DNA of 64,000 nucleotides from an uncultured Aquimarina sp. (GCA_947500845.1 CANMTP010000008.1:62001-126000), one strand, 5' to 3'; positions 35,639 through 45,593 are shown, counted from the stretch's first letter. Notes: generated from the sequence alone by a model not told the origin. Made by a program: numbers and translations.

Positions 35639-36535
35639 ATGACTTATCATAAAAACCTACTTATCTGTATCTTGTTAATACTTATTACAAACAAAATACA
35701 TTCTCAGGATTCTCAGGAAATTTTAGATTCTCAAGACACACAGGACTCGTTAAATACAGCAAATGCTCAAGAAAAAATGACTGCCTGGCAGACTATCAAA
35801 TATGATGGCTTGTCTATATATGGTAGCGTAAAAAATGCTTATACCCAACCTTTTAGATGGAAAGGTAAGGATTGGTTAACTTTTGGTGGTATCATGGCAG
35901 GAACTACTATTCTTCTAGCTGCTGATGATCCTGCAAATGAATATTTTGCAGAACAAGCGGACGATATACCAGAATTTGTTAGAGAAGCTAGCTTTAGATT
36001 TGGAAAACCACTCTTTAACTATGGTCTCACTACGAGTGTCTACGCATTAGGCTTAATCACTAAGAATAAAAAGATAAGAAAGACGGGAGTGCTTCTTATT
36101 GCATCTGCGACTGCAGGAGGGCTTCTTCAAACAGTAAGCAAGACGTTGGTTGGACGAGCTAGACCACTTACTGGAAAAGGTAATCTTCATTTCAAGTTTT
36201 ACTCAGGTGGTGATGCAGGTTTTCATTCTTTTCCCTCTGGTCATGCAATTCTTTCGATTACCACTGCCTATGCCATTGGTAAACAATTTAAAAATCCGTT
36301 TATAAAAGGGGGAATTTATGCTCTCGGCATGCTCTCGCCTATATCTCGTCTTTGGGAAGAAGCACACTGGCTTACCGATGTCGTTTTGAGTACTGCCTTA
36401 AGTATAGTTATAGTAGATGGTATAGAAAGATATCTAGAAAAAAAAGATCGTTATATATATGGCCTTAAAAAGAATAAAATCAACTGGAACCTTAGTCTGG
36501 GTGCTGGACGAATTGGGGTCATTGGCAGGTTTTAG
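35639..36535 (+). CDS. PAP2-family membrane phosphatase
   Basis: A 298-residue protein with a signal peptide (ending KIHSQ) and a PAP2 catalytic domain. All three phosphatase motifs are visible: KTLVGRARP (KxxxxxxRP), HSFPSGHA (PSGH) and SRLWEEAHWLTDV (SRxxxxxHxxxD). The Gln/Asp/Ser-rich stretch after the signal peptide (SQDSQEILDSQDTQDS) is a low-complexity linker. Such exported enzymes usually dephosphorylate undecaprenyl-PP or phosphatidylglycerol-P outside the inner membrane. It converges with the glpK-glpD fusion gene (18-base gap). Confidence 0.9.
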   Translation: MTYHKNLLICILLILITNKIHSQDSQEILDSQDTQDSLNTANAQEKMTAWQTIKYDGLSIYGSVKNAYTQPFRWKGKDWLTFGGIMAGTTILLAADDPANEYFAEQADDIPEFVREASFRFGKPLFNYGLTTSVYALGLITKNKKIRKTGVLLIASATAGGLLQTVSKTLVGRARPLTGKGNLHFKFYSGGDAGFHSFPSGHAILSITTAYAIGKQFKNPFIKGGIYALGMLSPISRLWEEAHWLTDVVLSTALSIVIVDGIERYLEKKDRYIYGLKKNKINWNLSLGAGRIGVIGRF

Positions 36536-36553
36536 CTTCTGGTGATTTAATTT

Positions 36554-39500
36554 TTAATAAAATTCTTTTTCATAATAGGTTGCCGCATCTTGCAACAACA
36601 AATCGAGATATTGATTCTCAGATTTTAAGCGGGTTTCATCCCAATTCAAGTATTTAATAAGGTCTTCTTCTACAATAGACCTGTACTTATGTACACTACT
36701 AATATCAAAGTAGAGGCGTCCTGTTCTTCTCACAAAGAAATCTGCTAAACCATTGGTCATTTCGTGATGTACACTATACCATAACTCTGCTCTTAATAAC
36801 CTCTCTTCGATGGCATTATTTAAAAAATAATCTACTTTATTGATGATATAATCTGTTTGTTTTCCGTAGGTAGACACCAGATACCAACCATAATATGGAT
36901 CCTTAATTTTTAAATCTTTAAGTTGTTGGGTGATTTGATCCATATATAAAGTAACCTCTTTAACATCTTGAAGTGGATCACTTGTTAATTGGATTTGTTT
37001 TGTATGTGATTTAGAAATACTATCTCTTTTCTTACTTGGCATCGTTTTCAGTACGGTATCAACAACACGTTGTGCCATTTTTCGATACCCTGTAAGCTTT
37101 CCTCCTGCAATAGAGATCAATCCTGTTTTGGAAACAAAAATTTCATCTTTTCTGGATAATTCAGAAGGATCTTTTCCATCCTCATGAATTAAAGGTCGTA
37201 ATCCAGCCCAATTAGATTCAATATCCTCTACAGTAAGATTTAAACTAGGAAACATATGGTTTACTGCTTTAAGAAGATATTCAGCATCCTCTTGTATTGC
37301 AACTACCCGGTTTAAATTTGCATCATAATTTGTATCTGTGGTCCCCACATATGTCGCTCTTCCTCTTGGAATCGCAAAAATCATTCTCCCATCGGGTACA
37401 TCAAAATAAATAGACTGCGTTAATGGAAATCTTTCTCTAGAAAAAACAAGATGAACACCTTTAGTAAGATGTAAATGCTTCTTATTCATAGAATGATCTT
37501 TTTCACGTAATAGATCTACCCATGGACCTGCCGCAGAAACATAATTTCTCGATGTAATGGTAAACGTTTTTTGGGTGTTATGATCTATGCATTGAACACT
37601 TTTAATCTTGCCATCTTGATCGTAGTTAAAAGAAGCCATTTCGCAATAGTTTATGCCATTTGCACCAAAAGAAGCTGCTTTTTTTAGTAATTCTATGGTC
37701 AACCTAGCATCATCCGTCCTGTACTCTGCATAATATCCACCCCCAGTAAGGCCCTCTTTAGCAAGTAACGGTTCTTTATCTAAGGTTTCTTGGGCACTCA
37801 ACATTTTTCTTTTATCATCTCCTTCTACATTGGCGAGGAAATCATAAACTTTTAATCCCACAGAAGCCATAAATTTGCCATAAGTTCCCCCTTCTACTAA
37901 AGGAAGTAACATTTTTTCTGGTACCACTAAATGAGGAGCGAGTTTGTGTACCGTAGCCCGTTCACTTCCAGACTCCTTGACCAATCCTATTTCCATTTGT
38001 TTAAGATACCTCAATCCCCCATGAATTAGCTTTGTTGACTTATTGCTAGTTCCCGAAGCAAAATCGTTCTTTTCTACCAAACATACTTTTAAACCTCTTG
38101 AGGAAGCATCTAAAGCGATTCCCGCACCAGTTACTCCACCACCTATAACTAGGAGATCATACTTTTCATTTGTGGCTCTCCTCAGTTGCGTATTACGATC
38201 CAGAACAGAAAAACGAATAGGACCTTTTTCTTTAACCGCCAACATATTTTTGTTCACTGTCTTAGTGCGTTCTACCGCTTGCTGCCACCCAATATACTTT
38301 CTACCGCGCTCATGTTCAGTAATTTCTGTTGTAAAAACGGTATCAATTGCTCTTATTTTTGAAATATCCTTTTTAGTCCATATACCCGATTTTATTCCTG
38401 CAAGAAAAGCAGCGCCCAAGGCAGTCACCTCAAGCATTTTAGGTCGATCTACCGCTACATTAAGAATATCGGATTGAAATTGCATCAGGTAATTATTGGC
38501 TGAAGCTCCCCCATCAACCTTGAGCTCTTTCATTTGTTTACCGCTATCTTCGATCATTGCTTCTAGCACGTCTCTGGTTTGATATGCTAAAGCTTCTACT
38601 GTAGCTTTTATGATTTCGTTTTTACCAGAATCTAAGGTAAGACCATAAATAGCTCCCTTGGCTTCCATATCCCAATGAGGAGCACCCAAACCAGCAAAAG
38701 CAGGAACTACATATAAATCATCAGGAGATTTGGTAGATTTGCAAATTGCTTCGGTTTCGGTTGCATCTTTAATAATTTGAAGTTTATCCCGTAACCACTG
38801 TATCGAAGCTCCACCAACGAATATGCTTCCCTCCAAAGCGTATTTAATAGAGTCCTCTGGAAGACTACAACACAATGTGGTCAATAATCCGTTTTTGGAA
38901 GTATATGGTTTTTTTCCTGTATTAAGCAACATAAAACACCCTGTACCATATGTATTTTTGGCGATTCCCGATTTATATCCTCCTTGCCCAAATAACGAAG
39001 CCTGTTGATCTCCTGCAACACCATAAATAGGAATATCAGTGCCTTCATGGTTTACATTTCCAAAATCTGAACAGGAATATTGTACCATGGGAAGAACAGA
39101 ATTTGGAATATCCATTGCACTCAGTAATTCTTCATCCCAATCAAGATCAATAATATTATAAAGCATAGTTCTGGATGCATTAGAATGATCTGTTACATGT
39201 TTTGCACCATTAGTGAACTTCCAGATTAGCCATGTGTCTATCGTACCAAATAGTAAATTTCCTTTTTCAGCTTTTTCTCTTGCACCTTCTACGTGATCCA
39301 AAATCCATTTTAGTTTAGTGCCAGAAAAATAAGAATCAATGACCAATCCCGTGTTTTTAGAAACATATTCGCTCAATCCCAAAGATTTAAGATTTTCACA
39401 AATCTTAGTCGTTCTTTTATCTAGCCAAACTATAGCATTATATATAGGCTCTCCCGTGTTTTTATCCCAAACCACCGTAGTTTCCCGTTGATTGGTGATA

Positions 39501-39733
39501 CCAATACTAGCAATCTCTTCTATAGCTATACCCGATTTTTTAATCACTTCACCAAAAACCTCTTGCTGATGTCTAAAAATCTCATTAGGATCATGCTCTA
39601 CCCATCCCGATTTTGGATAATGCTGGGTAAGTTCTTTTTGGGAAATTCCGCAAATCTCACCTAAACTGTTAAAAATAATAGCTCTGGTACTTGTGGTTCC
39701 CTGATCAAACGCTATGATGTATTTTTTGGTCAT
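36554..39733 (-). CDS. glpK-glpD: fused glycerol kinase and glycerol-3-phosphate dehydrogenase (GlpK-GlpD)
   Basis: One uninterrupted 1059-codon frame encodes two complete enzymes. Residues about 1-492 are glycerol kinase: the phosphate-binding start IIAFDQGTTSTRAII, NAIVWLDKRT, IDTWLIWKFT and GGASANNYLMQFQSD, ending at the usual C-terminus YIGWQQAVERT. A ~14-residue linker (about 493-506) follows. Residues about 507-1059 are FAD-dependent GlpD: DLLVIGGGVTGAGIALDA (526-543), FASGTSNKSTKLIHGGLRYLKQ, GTTDTNYD and SIAGGKLTGYRKMA, plus the C-terminal helical domain of the B. subtilis-length form. Together they would turn glycerol and ATP into DHAP, with electrons going to quinone. ATG 39733 is the start (the frame opens 9 codons earlier). 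Met497 (38245) could in principle start GlpD alone. No glpF is adjacent. Confidence 0.9.
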   Translation of the reverse strand: MTKKYIIAFDQGTTSTRAIIFNSLGEICGISQKELTQHYPKSGWVEHDPNEIFRHQQEVFGEVIKKSGIAIEEIASIGITNQRETTVVWDKNTGEPIYNAIVWLDKRTTKICENLKSLGLSEYVSKNTGLVIDSYFSGTKLKWILDHVEGAREKAEKGNLLFGTIDTWLIWKFTNGAKHVTDHSNASRTMLYNIIDLDWDEELLSAMDIPNSVLPMVQYSCSDFGNVNHEGTDIPIYGVAGDQQASLFGQGGYKSGIAKNTYGTGCFMLLNTGKKPYTSKNGLLTTLCCSLPEDSIKYALEGSIFVGGASIQWLRDKLQIIKDATETEAICKSTKSPDDLYVVPAFAGLGAPHWDMEAKGAIYGLTLDSGKNEIIKATVEALAYQTRDVLEAMIEDSGKQMKELKVDGGASANNYLMQFQSDILNVAVDRPKMLEVTALGAAFLAGIKSGIWTKKDISKIRAIDTVFTTEITEHERGRKYIGWQQAVERTKTVNKNMLAVKEKGPIRFSVLDRNTQLRRATNEKYDLLVIGGGVTGAGIALDASSRGLKVCLVEKNDFASGTSNKSTKLIHGGLRYLKQMEIGLVKESGSERATVHKLAPHLVVPEKMLLPLVEGGTYGKFMASVGLKVYDFLANVEGDDKRKMLSAQETLDKEPLLAKEGLTGGGYYAEYRTDDARLTIELLKKAASFGANGINYCEMASFNYDQDGKIKSVQCIDHNTQKTFTITSRNYVSAAGPWVDLLREKDHSMNKKHLHLTKGVHLVFSRERFPLTQSIYFDVPDGRMIFAIPRGRATYVGTTDTNYDANLNRVVAIQEDAEYLLKAVNHMFPSLNLTVEDIESNWAGLRPLIHEDGKDPSELSRKDEIFVSKTGLISIAGGKLTGYRKMAQRVVDTVLKTMPSKKRDSISKSHTKQIQLTSDPLQDVKEVTLYMDQITQQLKDLKIKDPYYGWYLVSTYGKQTDYIINKVDYFLNNAIEERLLRAELWYSVHHEMTNGLADFFVRRTGRLYFDISSVHKYRSIVEEDLIKYLNWDETRLKSENQYLDLLLQDAATYYEKEFY

Positions 39734-39880
39734 ATCTGAAAATTTATAAGCAAACAGCACTACAAGACAAAATTCTTATAAAAGTCCTTAAAAAAAAGAA
39801 TAAAATTCAAAGAAAATGCTGATCACATACAAATATCCAAAGTATCACTACAATAGAAAAGTTAATCTTCAATTAAAAAA

Positions 39881-39898
39881 AATGTAATCGTTTGTATT
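39881..39898. promoter_or_regulatory. possible LacI-type operator ahead of glpK-glpD
   Basis: AATGTAATCGTTTGTATT shares its right half (CGTTTGTATT, 10 of 10) with the perfect palindrome at 59874-59891; the left half is degenerate. It lies about 150 bases before the glpK-glpD start. One or both LacI regulators in the window could bind it; this is inferred from sequence only. Confidence 0.35.
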
Positions 39899-39992
39899 AT
39901 TTTTTATATGCAACATGTACGATTTCATTAAATTTTTTATAAAGAATTCCATGAAATACAATAGGTTTTCCATCTATGAAGAATTACTTCAA

Positions 39993-40892
39993 TTACCGAT
40001 TTTCAATCGGTAGAAATATTTCTGCTTTCCATTGCAGCTCATTTCCATCCAGCATTGGATCATTATAAAAAACTTCTAAAGGTTCTTTTTTAACTAGGAT
40101 ATTATTGGAGGCTGCATATTGTAATAATACAAACCAAGCTTCGTCACTATTTCTATAATTTCCAAAATAGGTGGCTTTGAGTGTTTTTTCAGAATTCATT
40201 TTGACGTATTTAATATTGGAGTCAATTGGTAACGAATCTCTGTATATTATAGGAAAACCAAAATTCATTTCTATACCATCCGTAGTTATATCCCAACTTT
40301 TAATTTTAACAAAAGGATGCCCGGTTTTATCAACGTTGTTTTCTAAGAGCTCAGGGTGTAAATAGCCATTGCTTTTCATCATTTCCTGAGCTTTATCGTA
40401 GCGTTTTGTGATCGAAGAAACAATTAGCGCATCCTGCGCCGGTGTCGTAGCCTCTCCGTCGATAATGATCCTGAAGGTATCTGTATAATATTTCAATTTT
40501 TTCCTAATTTGTATCAACTCCTCTTTTACAGAAGTAACTAGAGGAGACGAACCAGTAAGTATTTTCAATCGGTTGTGCAGGGAATGTTGCGAAGACAAGA
40601 TACCGACTTTTATCTCGGTGACCGTATCTGTTACACTTTTGAAATGCCAATCTAAAAGCACATTTTGATCATGAATAGCAAATTCTTGTCGTAATGCAGC
40701 GCCATTAGTATCGGGGTTACTCATTTCTAAATACTTGCTTCCTTCCGTTTTAATGCTCTTAATTTTATGATAAGCGCCCAGAGGAGCCAGATTTGCCTTG
40801 AAAGTAATCACATAATCATATTTCTTGAGAAATAAATACCATGTAATTAAGCCTAGAAGTATAATCAAAATACCGATTGCTATTTTCTTCAT
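39993..40892 (-). CDS. membrane-anchored GyrI-like (SOUL/effector-binding) protein
   Basis: A 299-residue protein with an N-terminal transmembrane anchor (about 4-20) and two soluble regions. Residues 30-150 resemble a SRPBCC/START-type small-molecule fold, and residues about 180-299 a GyrI-like effector-binding domain (DGIEMNFGFPIIY, then YFGNYRNSDEAWFVLLQYAASNNILV and EVFYNDP), the module found in BmrR/Rob-type regulators. No DNA-binding domain is present, so it probably binds a ligand on the periplasmic side. It is 24 bases downstream of the haloperoxidase-like gene on the same strand and seems to be the last gene of that unit. Confidence 0.7.
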   Translation of the reverse strand: MKKIAIGILIILLGLITWYLFLKKYDYVITFKANLAPLGAYHKIKSIKTEGSKYLEMSNPDTNGAALRQEFAIHDQNVLLDWHFKSVTDTVTEIKVGILSSQHSLHNRLKILTGSSPLVTSVKEELIQIRKKLKYYTDTFRIIIDGEATTPAQDALIVSSITKRYDKAQEMMKSNGYLHPELLENNVDKTGHPFVKIKSWDITTDGIEMNFGFPIIYRDSLPIDSNIKYVKMNSEKTLKATYFGNYRNSDEAWFVLLQYAASNNILVKKEPLEVFYNDPMLDGNELQWKAEIFLPIENR

Positions 40893-40916
40893 TTGTCTAC
40901 TAATTACATTAGATGT

Positions 40917-42290
40917 TTAATCGTTATTGATCATCTCAAGTTTTTTGACCACATATTTTCCCAATTCCCGCCCCTGCTGTAGACCTAAATCGATGGCCGC
41001 CCGATAATGAATCCCTCCATACAGCCTACTAATTGCGGCTTCGTCTGCTGCCTGATTAAAAGAAACAAAAGAGCGAATAGGCAGTCCATATTGTAGTTCG
41101 GTATCATCATTAAAGGCAAAATCATCCCCGAAAATCTGTGTAAGCACTGTCGAAGCAGCCCCAGAGACTACTGAATGCCCACTGGGGTATTCTGGAAAAG
41201 GAGGTGTTTGTAGAACAGGTTCCCAATTTTCATCAATATGTTGATTAATTAAGGTTTCTGGTCTAATTAAATTACTTCTGTATTTCTCGTCCCAACAACT
41301 AATAAACGCATCTGCGATAGCTATCGATGTTTTGGTATAGGCATACACAGTTTTATAGAAATCTGCTCCGGTTTTTTTACAAGCAATCTTACAAATCCCA
41401 ATCCAATGTGCTCCCGGTGTAATTTTTTTGGTAGCAAACATCAAATGACCTTTATGCGTAGATACATATGGATTACAATCCCAAAACTGTGCTATTTGTA
41501 ATTTTTCTGAAGTTTCTCCTTCTTCCTTAATGGTCTTTCCTACCTCATAGGTTTCAGTTAGTTCTTTATAAAATTGGGAATCTTTTTCTAAAGAAAAATC
41601 AGGATGTTTTGATGGTGTAAATTGTGAGGCAGAATCTATGATCGATGTTCTAATTGCCCTCCAATGAGGTTCTATACCATCCATATAATCTGGCGGAGTA
41701 GGTTGCCAACGCGCGGGATCATCTGTATTTACTGAAAATTTGGGCATGGTGCGTGTTTGTGCATAGTTATCGGTAGACAACCACTCTTTAATATGTTTTG
41801 CCACAGCTAATCCATACAATTTAGAATCATTGAAGCTATTTTGGTTTAAAGATGCCCAGGAATTATATAAGCTATCCCTATACGCTTCGACCTTATCTTC
41901 TGAAAACACGAGTTCCTTACTCACTTCCAAATATGCAACTAAGGCGGCTACTTTCAAATTAACAGCTTGTGTGGTATCCACTTCTGGAACCGGAGTAAGA
42001 CCATGCAATTGACCTGCTAATGTTTGATATCCTGTTTTGCCTTGACAAATAACTTCATAGGCCGCAATATTAGGATAGTTGTAGATCCTACTCGCTACCG
42101 GAGGGGAAAAAATATCATGCACCATGACCTCAGTAATTTTATCTACTACTGTATGATACTCATCTGGTGTGATTTCTATGCTAACATTTTCTTGTGTACA
42201 AGAAGACAATGTTATTATTCCTACGAAGAGATAGCATATTTTCTGTCTTGCACTAATACCCTTTAAGAAGTTTATATCAATCAAATTCAT
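40917..42290 (-). CDS. vanadium haloperoxidase/PAP2-type lipoprotein
   Basis: A 457-residue predicted lipoprotein (lipobox LSSC, Cys31) whose C-terminal half carries every vanadate/phosphate-binding residue of the chloroperoxidase-acid phosphatase superfamily. These are K336...R343 in KYRSNLIRP, Ser370-Gly-His372 in YPSGHS, and R422...H428 in SRLYGGIHYRAAID. Family members are either vanadium-dependent haloperoxidases or PAP2 phosphatases; the long N-terminal helical domain fits the haloperoxidase branch, but substrate cannot be read from sequence. ATG 42290 overlaps the upstream UnbV gene by 14 bases (ATG 42308 by 32), so translation is probably coupled. Neighbours: UnbV gene upstream, GyrI-like gene downstream. 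Confidence 0.85.
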   Translation of the reverse strand: MNLIDINFLKGISARQKICYLFVGIITLSSCTQENVSIEITPDEYHTVVDKITEVMVHDIFSPPVASRIYNYPNIAAYEVICQGKTGYQTLAGQLHGLTPVPEVDTTQAVNLKVAALVAYLEVSKELVFSEDKVEAYRDSLYNSWASLNQNSFNDSKLYGLAVAKHIKEWLSTDNYAQTRTMPKFSVNTDDPARWQPTPPDYMDGIEPHWRAIRTSIIDSASQFTPSKHPDFSLEKDSQFYKELTETYEVGKTIKEEGETSEKLQIAQFWDCNPYVSTHKGHLMFATKKITPGAHWIGICKIACKKTGADFYKTVYAYTKTSIAIADAFISCWDEKYRSNLIRPETLINQHIDENWEPVLQTPPFPEYPSGHSVVSGAASTVLTQIFGDDFAFNDDTELQYGLPIRSFVSFNQAADEAAISRLYGGIHYRAAIDLGLQQGRELGKYVVKKLEMINND

Positions 42291-45200
42291 AAATTTCAGC
42301 TTTTCCATCGTTTATAGTAATAAGCAAGTGGTCTTTGCCTTCAAAATTAATAATATTTAGTCCTCTTACTAGTTTTTGGGTAAGGTTAACATTTAATTCA
42401 TTGGCCGTAACCACTTTTTCTTCTTTTTGAAGCATTGCCCCCGCAAAACTATCAAATCTTCCGTGATAAGGTATCAACCCAAAATAATTACCTGCCATAA
42501 ACACTTCTTCATTCCCATCTTTGTTAAAATCATATCTCAGCATTTTGGTGATGGGTGCAACCTGAAGTTCTTCTTTAAAAGGAATAAACGTAAACACTCC
42601 GTTATCATTTTTTAAATATCCCGAAGCCAATTGATCTACTTCAAATAAAGTTGCATGATCTAGGGCTGTGACATCAAAAATCTCTTCAACGGTTTTGCCG
42701 GCAAAGGAAGTATAACTCGTGAATTTTTTCCGAAGAAAATTTAACTGACTTGCTAATTCATCTAATCCCAAAGCGGTATAATAGTTTCCGTTTTTGGGAA
42801 GTGCTATAATGGTTTCTGTTTTTTGGTTGTTATCAAAATCCACATAATACATTTTTAGAGGAAACTCTGCAGAGGCCTTAAACTTAGTATTCAACCCAAA
42901 GTTGCCCAACAAATAATCCATATCGCCGTCATTATCGATATCAAATTCTACTATAGATTGCCATAAACCATTGAGCCTATGGTGTAGCATCGAATCTGTT
43001 ATATCAACCAGATTTCCTTTATCATTTTTGAAAAAATGTGGAGACATCCATTCTCCCACTACAATCAGATCTTTTACTTTATCCCTGTCAACATCTGTCC
43101 AAATAGCATCGGTAACCATTCCTACTTTTTGAAGTGCTTTATTCTCTTGTAGGCTGAAGGTGCCTTTGTCATTAAGCAGGATATATGAATTTGGGATCTT
43201 TCCAAAGTCATTAGACACCGCGTACCCTCCAACAAACAAGTCTACATCCCCATCTTGATCGATATCATACGGTTTTATAACAGATTCGTGCTCAAAAAAT
43301 TCGGGATACTCTGCTTTTGTAAATCCTGACTTCGAGTTAAGGTATAATCTGTCTACCAATTCTTTTGAGTTTCCATAAAATTCTCCTCCAGAGGATGCTA
43401 CCAAAAGATCTTTCTTACCATCCTGATTTAGGTCTTCGATGATTGCAGTGACATCTTCTTTACCTTGATCGGCTTCAAGGATATCGATTTTTTGCTCACG
43501 AAAACCATTTGAAGTTTGAATATAGATTTTGGAGGTTTCATTTTTTGAACTCCCGAAGAAAACATCATCCTTGCCATCACCATTAAGATCGCCAATAGCT
43601 GTTGCCGGACCTTTATCTGATATTTTATACGGAATGAGCTTTTGCCGGTTAAAATCAATATAGGTATTCTCTTTATGCACATAGTCTAAACCAGGAATAC
43701 TATCTACTTTTCTAAACCATCCCTTTGCTACAGGAAACAACTCTTTATAATCTACAGCTTCTCTTTTATGCAACACTTTGATAGTAAGCGTTTGATTTGT
43801 TTGAATGTTTTCTGCTACCTGTATCGTATTATCGGGCCAAATAATTTTAAGAGAATCTACCATGCTTTCGTTTCCATATCCAAAATGAATGATCGCCTCT
43901 GAGGAAGACTGAAAGCCTTTTGCAGTAAATAATTGTTTATACTGCTGTATTCCTTTGTGATAGGATATTACCTTAGTTCCGATTCCAAATGTATTCGGTT
44001 TTTTAAAATTGAATTTCAGCTTTAGATAATTTGCAGTAGTATTGGTGTTATTTCTGTAAAATACAGCGTGATCATTTATGGTATTCGTTACTATATCTAT
44101 GTCTCCGTCATTATCAAAATCTGCATACGCACTTCCGGTTGACACATTTTGATCATCAGGCAACCATTTTTTGGATTGATTTGTAAATTGTATTCCGGCC
44201 TTCCCCTCGAATACATAATTTTTAACCACTCCCGATGGCATCATATCTAATGCTTCTTGATCTACTAATTTAGTTTTTGAAAGTTTCTCTTTAATCTTAT
44301 CGTTAGAAATGTATTTGATATAATCCAGATCGTTTGGCCTTTTTGGTATTCCGTTGGAGATAAAAACATCTTGTTCCCCATCCTGGTTATAATCGGCAAA
44401 CAAGGCACTCCAGCTCCAGTCTGTAGCCGCTACACCGCTTAGCAGTGCTGTTTCTTGAAAATACTTTCCACCGTGGTTAATGTGAAGCATATTGCGTGCA
44501 TATTGGTAATGATAACCCAACTTATTGATACGCATCTGTAGCATATCCACCGTTTCATCACCAGCAGAGGATTTCAATATTTTTTCATCTTCGGGAGTCA
44601 TATCCAAAGTGAGAATATCCTGATATCCATCATGATTAACGTCGGCAACATCACTACCCATAGAAAAACGGCTGGTATGCCCGAATTTCTCTTTTAGTTG
44701 TTCTGTAAATGTTCCATCCCCATTATTCATATAATAATAATCGTCTTCGTGAAAATCGTTGCTTATGTAGATGTCTGTATACCCATTATTGTTAAAATCG
44801 GCTGTTGCAATGCCCAGGCCATACCCGTTACCACCACCAAAAATACCAGCTGTTGCACTTACATCTGTAAATCGCCCTCTATCATTGCGAAGTAGTTTAT
44901 CTCCGCTTTCAATGCTTCTTTTGTTCCTTAAAGAAGCGCTACCAAAGGAATTTTGAGTATGGATCGCATGATTTAAAAGATACAGGTCTAAATCTCCATC
45001 ATTATCATAGTCAAAAAAACTGGCAGCAGTTGAGTAATTCTGAAAATCTAATCTATATTGAGAAGCCTTTTCTGTAAAGGTACCATCGCCATTGTTCATA
45101 AAGAGCTCGTTTGTACCTTGTAAACCTTGAATTCCTGCCACAGCGCACACATAAATATCCAGAAAACCGTCTCCGTTTACATCGGCCATAGTGGTTCCCG

Positions 45201-45543
45201 TATTCCAGTCTGAGTTTCCTGAGACCCCGGCTTTTTGAGTAATATCTTCAAAGCGGAAGTTCCCCTGGTTGAGATAAAGCTTGTTTTTTCCTTGATTAGA
45301 CGTAAAGAATACATCCACCAGATTGTCATTATTAATATCCCCTACAGCAACTCCTGCCCCGTTATAGAAATATAAATAATCAAGGATATTCAAATCTTTG
45401 GTAGGGATCAACCGATTCTGAAACGTAACACCGGTAATTTCTGAGGGTATTTTTTCAAATAATTCTCCCTGATGCAGATTTTGTTTTTCGCATCCTATCA
45501 AAAGGATCCATCCTATAATGAGTATGCTCGTATTTTTGATCAT
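42277..45543 (-). CDS. FG-GAP/UnbV lipoprotein 1 (ASPIC/UnbV)
   Basis: A 1088-residue outer-surface lipoprotein (lipobox LIGC, C18). Residues ~50-470 are a FG-GAP/VCBS beta-propeller with repeated Ca-binding loops such as DINNDNLVD, DVNGDGFLD, DYDNDGDLD, DFNNNGYTD and DVNHDGYQD. The ASPIC/UnbV domain follows at ~500-620 (NYLKLKF, IGTKVISYHKG, GFQSSSEAIIHFG, VDSLKIIWPDN). A second propeller starts at GPATAIGDLNGDGKDDVFFG and includes DIDQDGDVDLF. The family resembles CRTAC1-type proteins; its biochemical role in bacteria is not established. It overlaps the haloperoxidase-like gene, so the two are tightly linked. Its upstream gap holds 42-bp tandem repeats. Confidence 0.88.
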   Translation of the reverse strand: MIKNTSILIIGWILLIGCEKQNLHQGELFEKIPSEITGVTFQNRLIPTKDLNILDYLYFYNGAGVAVGDINNDNLVDVFFTSNQGKNKLYLNQGNFRFEDITQKAGVSGNSDWNTGTTMADVNGDGFLDIYVCAVAGIQGLQGTNELFMNNGDGTFTEKASQYRLDFQNYSTAASFFDYDNDGDLDLYLLNHAIHTQNSFGSASLRNKRSIESGDKLLRNDRGRFTDVSATAGIFGGGNGYGLGIATADFNNNGYTDIYISNDFHEDDYYYMNNGDGTFTEQLKEKFGHTSRFSMGSDVADVNHDGYQDILTLDMTPEDEKILKSSAGDETVDMLQMRINKLGYHYQYARNMLHINHGGKYFQETALLSGVAATDWSWSALFADYNQDGEQDVFISNGIPKRPNDLDYIKYISNDKIKEKLSKTKLVDQEALDMMPSGVVKNYVFEGKAGIQFTNQSKKWLPDDQNVSTGSAYADFDNDGDIDIVTNTINDHAVFYRNNTNTTANYLKLKFNFKKPNTFGIGTKVISYHKGIQQYKQLFTAKGFQSSSEAIIHFGYGNESMVDSLKIIWPDNTIQVAENIQTNQTLTIKVLHKREAVDYKELFPVAKGWFRKVDSIPGLDYVHKENTYIDFNRQKLIPYKISDKGPATAIGDLNGDGKDDVFFGSSKNETSKIYIQTSNGFREQKIDILEADQGKEDVTAIIEDLNQDGKKDLLVASSGGEFYGNSKELVDRLYLNSKSGFTKAEYPEFFEHESVIKPYDIDQDGDVDLFVGGYAVSNDFGKIPNSYILLNDKGTFSLQENKALQKVGMVTDAIWTDVDRDKVKDLIVVGEWMSPHFFKNDKGNLVDITDSMLHHRLNGLWQSIVEFDIDNDGDMDYLLGNFGLNTKFKASAEFPLKMYYVDFDNNQKTETIIALPKNGNYYTALGLDELASQLNFLRKKFTSYTSFAGKTVEEIFDVTALDHATLFEVDQLASGYLKNDNGVFTFIPFKEELQVAPITKMLRYDFNKDGNEEVFMAGNYFGLIPYHGRFDSFAGAMLQKEEKVVTANELNVNLTQKLVRGLNIINFEGKDHLLITINDGKAEIYEFD

Positions 45544-45593
45544 TCTTTTTATTCTTACTCAATTAAGGCTTCAAAACATAATATTGAAGTACA

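Noticed and set aside
38043..38477. 144-codon plus-strand frame across the GlpK-GlpD junction
   Set aside because: Antisense to intact GlpK and GlpD coding sequence, with no recognisable domain.
40917..42290. Firm call as an active haloperoxidase
   Set aside because: The vanadate-site residues are the same as the phosphate-site residues of PAP2 phosphatases, so activity cannot be decided from sequence.
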